From: DATACN01 sp038215095
Lineage (GTDB): Bacteria; Actinomycetota; Thermoleophilia; Solirubrobacterales; Thermoleophilaceae
Length of the DNA: 45,325 bases
Assembly: GCA_038215095.1 (NCBI GenBank)
Contig: JBBQRG010000013.1
Span: 1-45,325, forward strand
Direction: 5' to 3'
Each line of letters starts with the position of its first letter. Position 1 is the first letter of the stretch. This document shows, piece after piece, positions 38,739-44,507 of the stretch. Made by a program: the position numbers and the translations under genes. The notes beneath the pieces were generated by a model that was given only the letters and a program-made list of their open reading frames with translations, did no database searches and had not been told where the DNA came from.

Positions 38739-39586
38739 ACGGCGCGGGTGTCCTCGCGCTCGGAGCGCTTGCGCCAGTAGCGCTCGAGGCCCTTGTAGAG
38801 CTGGTCGGGCGGTGCAGCCTGGATGAAGCGCTGGGCGGTCTCCTGGTCGGTGGCCTCGCTCAGCTCGCCATCCACGCGGCGCGTGAACTCCTCCTCCCCC
38901 TCCCCACGTACGGCGTCGGCGTTACCCAGCAGGCTGGTGCGAACGGCGTGCAGCTGGTGCTCCACGTCGGTCACCCGGCCGAAGTGGGTCAAACAGAGCG
39001 CGCTCGGGTTCCAGGTGGTCACCTCGTGCAGCGAGTCGAGCCAGGCCTCGACGTCGATGTCCGGCGGGGGCGTCGGCGCCAGCGTCTGGTCGGCCGGCGG
39101 GATGCGGACGCCGGCCACGTCGCCCACGTAGGCGTCGCCAGAGTCCTCGTGCAGGTAGCTGACGTGATGCGAGGCGTGTCCCGGGGTGTAGGCCACCTTG
39201 AAGCCTTCGACCGTCTCGCCGCCGCTGAGAGGCTTCAGCCTCTCCTCGGGCACGGCCTCCATCGGGCCCCAGAGCCGGTCCATGTCGTCGCCGTAGAGAC
39301 GCGCGGCGCTCTTCAGCAGGCCGGCGGGGTCCTTCAGGTGCGGGGCGCCGATCTCGTGCACGTACACCACCAGCTCCGGGAAGCGCTTCGCGAGGGTGCC
39401 CGCCGCGCCCGCGTGATCGAGGTGTATGTGGGTCAGGAGCAGGGCGCGCGGCTCCACGTCGCCGAGGCCCTCGATCAGGCTGTCGATGCAGGACGTGGGG
39501 CCGGGATCGATCACGAGACCGTCCACCTCGTAGGCGCAGATCACCCGGTCGTTGCCCAGGTGCATGACGTCGATTGCTCGTGACAC
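38735..39586 (-). CDS. metallo-beta-lactamase-fold hydrolase
   Basis: A 283-residue protein. The MBL zinc site is THIHLDHAG, with later ligands in TPGHASHHVSYL, VGDVAG and LTHFG. The C-terminal ~80 residues are helical (RRVDGELSEATDQETAQRFIQ). This general form covers glyoxalase II-like, lactonase and nuclease members; the substrate is unknown. GTG 39586 is chosen with GGAG six bases upstream and a minus-strand TATGTT at 39603-39598. It is divergent from the mutase gene and coupled to clpS downstream. Confidence 0.87.
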   Translation of the reverse strand: MSRAIDVMHLGNDRVICAYEVDGLVIDPGPTSCIDSLIEGLGDVEPRALLLTHIHLDHAGAAGTLAKRFPELVVYVHEIGAPHLKDPAGLLKSAARLYGDDMDRLWGPMEAVPEERLKPLSGGETVEGFKVAYTPGHASHHVSYLHEDSGDAYVGDVAGVRIPPADQTLAPTPPPDIDVEAWLDSLHEVTTWNPSALCLTHFGRVTDVEHQLHAVRTSLLGNADAVRGEGEEEFTRRVDGELSEATDQETAQRFIQAAPPDQLYKGLERYWRKRSEREDTRAV

Positions 39587-39600
39587 GGCTACTCCGAACA

Positions 39601-39606
39601 TACAAT
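39601..39606 (+). promoter_or_regulatory. candidate -10 element of the mutase gene
   Basis: TACAAT, six bases before the ATG at 39613. It overlaps the minus-strand TATGTT of the divergent MBL gene. Confidence 0.5.
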
Positions 39607-39612
39607 CAGGTC

Positions 39613-41598
39613 ATGCACCGGCTGCCCGAGCCCGACCAGCCATGGGTCATGCGCACCTACGCGGGCCATTCGACCGCGCGCGAGTCCAACGAGCTCTACC
39701 GCAAGAACCTGGCCAAGGGGCAGACCGGCCTGTCGGTGGCGTTCGACCTGCCCACGCAGACCGGCTACGACCCCGACCAGGAGCTGTCGCGCGGCGAGGT
39801 GGGCAAGGTCGGCGTCTCGATCGCCCACAAGGGCGACATGCACGCGCTGCTCGACGCCATCCCGCTCGACGAGATGAACACGTCGATGACGATCAACGCC
39901 ACCGCCGCCTGGCTGCTGGCGCTCTACATGACCGTGGCCGAGGACAACGGGGTCGGCCGCGACCAGCTCCAGGGCACGACCCAGAACGACATCATCAAGG
40001 AGTTCCTATCGCGCGGCACCTACGCGTTCCCGCCCGAGCCGTCGATGCGGCTGATCGCCGACATGATCGCCTTCACCGTCGACGAGGTGCCGAAGTGGAA
40101 CCCGGTGAACATCTGCTCCTACCACCTGCAGGAGGCGGGGGCCACCCCGGTTCAGGAGATCGCCTACGCGCTCTCGACGGCCATGGCCGTGCTCGACCAG
40201 GTGCGGGTGCGCGTGCCGGAGGAGAGCTTCCCTCGCGTGTTCGGCCGCATCTCGTTCTTCGTCAACGCCGGCATCCGCTTCGTCGAGGAGCACGCGAAGC
40301 TGCGGGCGATGACGCGGCTGTGGGAGAAGATCGGCCGCGAGCGCTACGGCGTGGAGGACGAGCGCTTCCTGCGCATGCGCTACGGCGTGCAGGTGAACTC
40401 GCTGGGGCTGACCGAGGCCCAGCCCGAGAACAACATCATCCGCATCGTGCTCGAGGCGCTGGCGGTCACGATGGGCCGCGACGCCCGCGCCCGGGCGCTG
40501 CAGCTGCCGGCCTGGAACGAGGCGCTCGGGCTGCCGCGGCCATGGGACCAGCAGTGGTCGCTGCGCATCCAGCAGATCCTCGCCTTCGAGACCGACCTGC
40601 TCGAGTACCCCGACATCTTCGAGGGCTCCAAGGTCATGGACGGCCTGGTGGCCGAGCTGATGGAGGGCGCCGACGCCGAGATGGCGATCGTCGCCGAGCA
40701 CGGCGGCGCCGTCGAGGCCGTGCCCTACATGAAGACCCAGCTCGTGGAGTCCCACCGCGAGCGCGTGCGCCGCATCGAGACCGGCGAGCTCAAGGTAGTG
40801 GGCCAGAACTCGTTCACCGAGCACGAGCGCTCGCCGCTGCAGGAGGGCGAGGACGGCGGCATCCTGCGCGTCGATCCCCAGGTGGAGCGCGCCTCGATCG
40901 AGGCCGTGGAGCGCTGGCGCTCCGAGCGCGACCAGGCCGCCGTCGACACCGCCCTCGACCAGCTGCGAGCCGCTGCCGCCAGCGACGACGAGAACGTGAT
41001 GCCGGCCACCCTCGCCGCCGCCCGGGCCGGCGCGACCACGGGCGAGTGGGCCGGCGCGCTGCGCGAGGTGTTCGGCGAGTACCGGGCGCCCACCGGCGTC
41101 GGCGACGCCGCGCCGCCCCCCGACGACGCCTCGCTCACCGCGCTGCGCGACCGCGTGGAGCGCGTCTCGGAGGCGCTCGGCCGGCGCATCAAGATCCTCG
41201 TGGGCAAGCCGGGCCTCGACGGCCACTCGAACGGCGCCGAGCAGATCGCCGTGCGCGCCCGGGACGCAGGCATGGACGTTGTCTACGAGGGCATCCGCCT
41301 GACGCCGCAGCGGATCGCCCGAACGGCCGTGGACGAGGGCGTGCACGTGGTGGGCCTCTCGATCCTCTCCGGCTCCCACGCGGAGCTGATCCCGATCGTG
41401 CTCGCGGAGCTGCGCGAGGCGGGCGCCGACGTGCCCGTGGTGGTGGGCGGCATCATCCCGCCCGCCGACGAGCAGGCGCTGCTCGACGCCGGCGTGGCCC
41501 GGGTCTACACGCCGAAGGACTTCGAGGTCTCGCGGATCATGGGCGACATCGTGGAGCTGGTCGCCGAGCACAACAAGGTCGCCGCCGGCGCCGTCTGA
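39613..41598 (+). CDS. ecm: ethylmalonyl-CoA mutase (B12-dependent acyl-CoA mutase)
   Basis: A 661-residue adenosylcobalamin mutase in one chain. The TIM-barrel half reads WVMRTYAGHSTARESNELYRKNLAKGQTGLSVAFDLPTQTGYDPD and MNTSMTINATAAWLLALYMTVAEDNG, features I associate with ethylmalonyl-CoA mutase rather than classic methylmalonyl-CoA mutase. The C-terminal half binds B12 through D536-x-H538-x2-G541 (GLDGHSNGAEQIA), SGSHAELIP and GGIIPPADEQ. With ccr in the same window it supports an ethylmalonyl-CoA pathway. It is followed seven bases later by its probable G3E chaperone. Methylmalonyl-CoA mutase activity is the alternative. Confidence 0.88.
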   Translation: MHRLPEPDQPWVMRTYAGHSTARESNELYRKNLAKGQTGLSVAFDLPTQTGYDPDQELSRGEVGKVGVSIAHKGDMHALLDAIPLDEMNTSMTINATAAWLLALYMTVAEDNGVGRDQLQGTTQNDIIKEFLSRGTYAFPPEPSMRLIADMIAFTVDEVPKWNPVNICSYHLQEAGATPVQEIAYALSTAMAVLDQVRVRVPEESFPRVFGRISFFVNAGIRFVEEHAKLRAMTRLWEKIGRERYGVEDERFLRMRYGVQVNSLGLTEAQPENNIIRIVLEALAVTMGRDARARALQLPAWNEALGLPRPWDQQWSLRIQQILAFETDLLEYPDIFEGSKVMDGLVAELMEGADAEMAIVAEHGGAVEAVPYMKTQLVESHRERVRRIETGELKVVGQNSFTEHERSPLQEGEDGGILRVDPQVERASIEAVERWRSERDQAAVDTALDQLRAAAASDDENVMPATLAAARAGATTGEWAGALREVFGEYRAPTGVGDAAPPPDDASLTALRDRVERVSEALGRRIKILVGKPGLDGHSNGAEQIAVRARDAGMDVVYEGIRLTPQRIARTAVDEGVHVVGLSILSGSHAELIPIVLAELREAGADVPVVVGGIIPPADEQALLDAGVARVYTPKDFEVSRIMGDIVELVAEHNKVAAGAV

Positions 41599-41604
41599 GC
41601 CCCG

Positions 41605-42573
41605 GTGGGTAGTGGGAAGCGGGCAGCGGGCAGTGAGCCGGCGGCACTTGGGGCTCGGCTGCGCGATGGCGACCTCTCCGCGGCTCCTGCCGCGCTCAAC
41701 ATCATTGAGGATCGCTCGCAGCGCGAGCAGGCGGCCAGGCTGCTTGCCGAGGTGTCGCCCGCCGCACTCGGCGGCGAGGCGCCCGCCCATCTCGTCGGCG
41801 TGACGGGGCCGCCCGGCGCGGGCAAGTCGTCGCTGCTGTCGGCGCTCGTGGCCGAGTGGCGCGGGCTCGGGCGCAGCATGGCGGTGCTGGCCGTGGACCC
41901 GTCCTCGAAGCGCTCCGGCGGCTCCCTGCTGGGCGACCGGGCACGCATCGACCACGACCCGGCCGACACCGGCGTCCTGATCCGCTCCACCGCCGCCGGC
42001 GGGCGCCTGGGCGGCCTCGCTGCCGCCACCCGGGAGGCCGCCGAGGCGCTGGCGGCCGCCTACGACCTGGTGGTGATCGAGACGGTCGGCGTCGGCCAGT
42101 CGGAGACCGACGTCGAGGAGGTCTGCGACACGGTGGCCGTGGTGGTGCAGCCCGCCTCCGGCGACACGCTCCAGTTCCTGAAGGCCGGGATCATGGAGGT
42201 GCCCGACGTGCTGGTGGTCACGAAGGCCGACCTGGGCGACGCCGCCAGGCGCTCGCAGCGCGACCTGTCGCAGGCGCTCCGGGCGCTCGGAAAGCGCAAC
42301 GTCCCGGTGCTGGCGGTCTCCTCCGTGCCGCCGCCGAGCGGGATCCCCGAGCTGGCCGCGGCGATCGACGCACACCGCGAGGGGCTCGACATCGCGGCGG
42401 AACGCATGCGTGCGCGCCGCCGGGCGGCCGTGCGCGAATTCGCCGCGGAGCACGGCGACGCGGGCATCCGCGCCGTGGGCGGCCGCCGCGAGGCGGAGCG
42501 CTTCCTCGCGGAGCAGGACTGCGCCAGGGGCGTCAGCGAGCTCGTGGCCGCGCTGGCAGGGAGGGCGAGCTGA
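41605..42573 (+). CDS. meaB: MeaB-type G3E GTPase, mutase chaperone
   Basis: A 322-residue GTPase. The P-loop is GVTGPPGAGKSS (K74), followed by LAVDPSSKRSGGSLLGDRARI, the G3E motif ETVGVGQSETDV, and VVTKADLGD (NKxD-type). MeaB-like proteins load and protect B12-dependent acyl-CoA mutases; this one follows the mutase gene by six bases. GTG 41605 opens directly on an evenly spaced run of four GGG tracts (41607-41630), which could form a G-quadruplex over the start region. Confidence 0.93.
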   Translation: MGSGKRAAGSEPAALGARLRDGDLSAAPAALNIIEDRSQREQAARLLAEVSPAALGGEAPAHLVGVTGPPGAGKSSLLSALVAEWRGLGRSMAVLAVDPSSKRSGGSLLGDRARIDHDPADTGVLIRSTAAGGRLGGLAAATREAAEALAAAYDLVVIETVGVGQSETDVEEVCDTVAVVVQPASGDTLQFLKAGIMEVPDVLVVTKADLGDAARRSQRDLSQALRALGKRNVPVLAVSSVPPPSGIPELAAAIDAHREGLDIAAERMRARRRAAVREFAAEHGDAGIRAVGGRREAERFLAEQDCARGVSELVAALAGRAS

Positions 42574-42725
42574 AGCCGCTCACCCAGGTCGGCCTGCTGC
42601 TGGTCGTGTTCTGGATCGCCGTGGGCCTGGCCGAGCTGTTCGGCGCGGTCAACCTCGGCGTGGCGTTCGGCGTCGGGCAGCTCGCCTTCGCCGCTGCGCT
42701 GGCCTGGCTTCTACTGCGGAGCTAG
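42570..42725 (+). CDS. 51-aa membrane protein with CTG start
   Basis: The frame CTG AAG CCG CTC... encodes two hydrophobic helices separated by GLAELFGAVNLG (VGLLLVVFWIAV and GQLAFAAALAWLLL). No ATG, GTG or TTG is available before the first helix; the next GTG cuts it in half. CTG 42570 overlaps the meaB TGA (CTGA) and has AGGGAGG five bases upstream, a strong ribosome site. It is the last gene of the mutase-meaB operon, and its stop shares CTAG with the convergent 86-aa gene. Function is unknown. Confidence 0.6.
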   Translation: MKPLTQVGLLLVVFWIAVGLAELFGAVNLGVAFGVGQLAFAAALAWLLLRS

Positions 42726-42982
42726 ACCGGCGTGCCGGCGGCCACGGCGAGCGTCTCGAGCACCGAGAGCTCACGCGAGGGCGTGCCGTGCTCGACCAGC
42801 GAGATCTTCAGCCGGCCGGACTCGTCCTTGCCGAAGTCGACCTCGCGGCCCTCTGCCCAGAGGGCCTCGGCAACCTGAGCGGCCTCATCGACCTGGCGCC
42901 AGACCCCGGGCGGTGGATAGCGATCTGCGAGCACGTCCCGGTATTCGGGTGCAGGATTCCAAACTTGAGCGTCGGGTGCCAA
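42722..42982 (-). CDS. small hypothetical protein, 86 aa
   Basis: A soluble 86-residue protein (NPAPEYRDVLADRYPPPGVWRQVDEAAQVAEALWAEGREVDFGKDESGRLKISLVEHGTPSRELSVLETLAV) with no recognised domain. The TTG start is chosen because minus-strand TAAGTC lies exactly seven bases upstream and the sequence before it is not conserved-looking. It lies between the mutase operon and the sigma factor gene. Confidence 0.6.
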   Translation of the reverse strand: MAPDAQVWNPAPEYRDVLADRYPPPGVWRQVDEAAQVAEALWAEGREVDFGKDESGRLKISLVEHGTPSRELSVLETLAVAAGTPV

Positions 42983-42989
42983 GTTCGAC

Positions 42990-42995
42990 GACTTA
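42990..42995 (-). promoter_or_regulatory. candidate -10 element of the 86-aa gene
   Basis: Minus-strand TAAGTC, seven bases before the TTG at 42982; the last base departs from TANNNT. Confidence 0.35.
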
Positions 42996-43010
42996 CCACG
43001 AATGGGGGAT

Positions 43011-43037
43011 GAAAAAGGCCTTGGGTGCGGCCGACAA
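43011..43037 (+). promoter_or_regulatory. FliA/WhiG-type promoter candidate upstream of the sigma factor gene
   Basis: GCCGACAA at 43030-43037 matches the sigma-28 -10 box GCCGATAA in 7 of 8 positions, and GAAAAAGG lies 11 bases upstream where the -35 box (TAAA...) would be (three of four matches in TAAA). The encoded sigma factor is of this class, so self-activation is plausible. Confidence 0.45.
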
Positions 43038-43070
43038 TTAACGAACACCCGGCAGGCAGGGAGGCAGTAC

Positions 43071-43889
43071 GTGCAGAACCCAGAGGACGCTCGAGAGCGC
43101 CCGGTCGCGACCGCGGAGGAGAACCTCCGCCTGTGGAAGCAGTTCCGCACCACCCGCGACGTCTCCCTCCGCAACCGCCTGGTGCTGACCTACGTGCCGC
43201 TCGTCAAGCACGTGGTCTACAAGAAGGTCCGCGAGCTGCCGGCCTCCTGCGAGGCGGAGGACCTGATCTCGTGCGGAATCGAGAGCCTGATCGCCGCCCT
43301 CGACCTCTACGACCCCGACAAGGGCGCCGGGCTGGAGCCCTATCTCTGGACGCGCATCCACGGCGCCGTGCTCGACGAGCTGCGCCGCCGCGACTGGGCG
43401 CCCCGCTCGCTGCGGCGGCTGGAGCGCGAGCTCAAGCGGGCTCGCACGACCTTCATGGGCGCCCACGGCCGCACGCCGACACAGGACGAGCTCGCCGGCA
43501 TGCTCTCGATGACCACCGACGAGCTGCAGGACAAGCAGCACGAGATCGAGAACTCCGATTTGACGTCATTGAGCTCGCTGGTGATGAGCGAAGGCGACAC
43601 CACGATCGAGCTGGTTGACACGCTCGAGTCTGGAGACCTGATGAGCGACCCCGAGCACATGGCCACGCGATCGGACGCGAGGCGGCGCTTCCGGCGCGCC
43701 TTCGACGCCCTCCCCGAGCGAGACCGCGAGGTGGCGGTCCTGCTCTACGTGCAGCACCTGACCCTGCGTGAGATCGGCGAGGTGCTCGGCGTATCCGAGA
43801 GCCGCGTGTCACAGCTCCACGGCCAGCTCAAGCGCCGCATCCGCGAGGCGCTGCGCGACGACGTGCAGCTCTTCAGCGAAGTCGCTTAA
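43071..43889 (+). CDS. FliA/WhiG-type sigma-70-family sigma factor
   Basis: A 272-residue group 3 sigma factor. Region 2 has LRNRLVLTYVPLVKHVVYKKVRELP, AEDLISCGIESLIAALDLYDPDKGAGLEPYLWTRIHGAVLDELRRRDWAPRSLRR; region 3 has GRTPTQDELAGML; region 4 has LPERDREVAVLLYVQHLTLREIGEVLGVSESRVSQLHGQLKRRIREAL. It directs RNA polymerase to sigma-28-like promoters. GTG 43071 has AGGGAGG six bases upstream. Its own upstream region holds a sigma-28-like box. No flagellar genes are nearby, so a developmental or stress role (as for WhiG) is as likely as motility. Confidence 0.9.
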   Translation: MQNPEDARERPVATAEENLRLWKQFRTTRDVSLRNRLVLTYVPLVKHVVYKKVRELPASCEAEDLISCGIESLIAALDLYDPDKGAGLEPYLWTRIHGAVLDELRRRDWAPRSLRRLERELKRARTTFMGAHGRTPTQDELAGMLSMTTDELQDKQHEIENSDLTSLSSLVMSEGDTTIELVDTLESGDLMSDPEHMATRSDARRRFRRAFDALPERDREVAVLLYVQHLTLREIGEVLGVSESRVSQLHGQLKRRIREALRDDVQLFSEVA

Positions 43890-43896
43890 GCGCAAA

Positions 43897-43917
43897 GCAG
43901 CCGGCTCGGCCGGCTGC
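43897..43917 (-). repeat. 21-bp palindromic repeat, copy 3 (inverted)
   Basis: The exact reverse complement of copies 1 and 2, in the 37-bp gap between the convergent ends of the sigma factor gene and the MobA-like gene. As for copy 2, the position suits a bidirectional terminator. Confidence 0.85.
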
Positions 43918-43926
43918 GCTGCGACG

Positions 43927-44484
43927 CTATCGGCGGAGCAGGTCTTCGGCCTCGGCCAGCTCCTCGGGCGTATCGATGCTGCGCACGAGCGCGGGCGGCA
44001 GCGCCACCCGGGCGGGATCCAGCGACTCGATTGTCTCGGTGAGCGGCGCGTCGTCGGGCGCCTCGCGCAGCTTGTCCAGCGCGGCCGGGGCGTAGAGCCC
44101 GAGCACCGGCTGCAGGACGCCATCGGCCACCGCCACGACCGCGGGTGCCCACGCGCCGCCGGCTCCCTGGAGCAGCGTGCGCAGCGCGTCCACGGTCACG
44201 AATGGCATGTCGGCCGCGCACACCAGCACCGGCCCGTCCGCCCGCTCCAGCGCGTGCACGATTCCGGTGAGGGGGTGCGACGGCTCCTCCGGCTCGTCCC
44301 AGCGCTCGACGCCCGGTAGCTCCGGGAGCCACGTGCCCGGCTTGCAGATCACCGCCACCCGCTCGCAGACGCCCGCCAGCGCGGCCGCCGGGTAGGACGC
44401 GAGCGGCCGTCCCGCCAGCTCCGCGGCGGGCTTGGAGCCGCCCAGCCGCCGCCCGCGGCCGCCTGCCAGTACCGCGCCGATCAT
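43927..44484 (-). CDS. mobA: MobA-like molybdenum cofactor guanylyltransferase
   Basis: A 185-residue nucleotidyltransferase with the N-terminal signature IGAVLAGGRGRRLGGSKPAAEL, the metal-binding AADMPF, and IDTPEEL near the end. It is expected to attach GMP to molybdopterin for bis-MGD enzymes. Related CofC and other NTP transferases share this fold, but the LAGGxGxRxGGxKP start fits MobA best. A minus-strand TAGTCT lies nine bases before its ATG. It is divergent from the GH5 gene. Confidence 0.8.
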   Translation of the reverse strand: MIGAVLAGGRGRRLGGSKPAAELAGRPLASYPAAALAGVCERVAVICKPGTWLPELPGVERWDEPEEPSHPLTGIVHALERADGPVLVCAADMPFVTVDALRTLLQGAGGAWAPAVVAVADGVLQPVLGLYAPAALDKLREAPDDAPLTETIESLDPARVALPPALVRSIDTPEELAEAEDLLRR

Positions 44485-44507
44485 CGATCGGTCAGACTAC
44501 GCCAGCC

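Noticed and set aside
39541..39613. Cobalamin riboswitch upstream of the B12-dependent mutase
   Set aside because: The gap to the divergent gene is only about 26 bases and a -10 element sits six bases from the start codon, leaving no room for an aptamer.
40006..42453. An 815-codon open frame antisense to the mutase and meaB
   Set aside because: It is fully opposite two enzymes with intact motifs. Its product is His-, Arg- and Val-rich with no domain.
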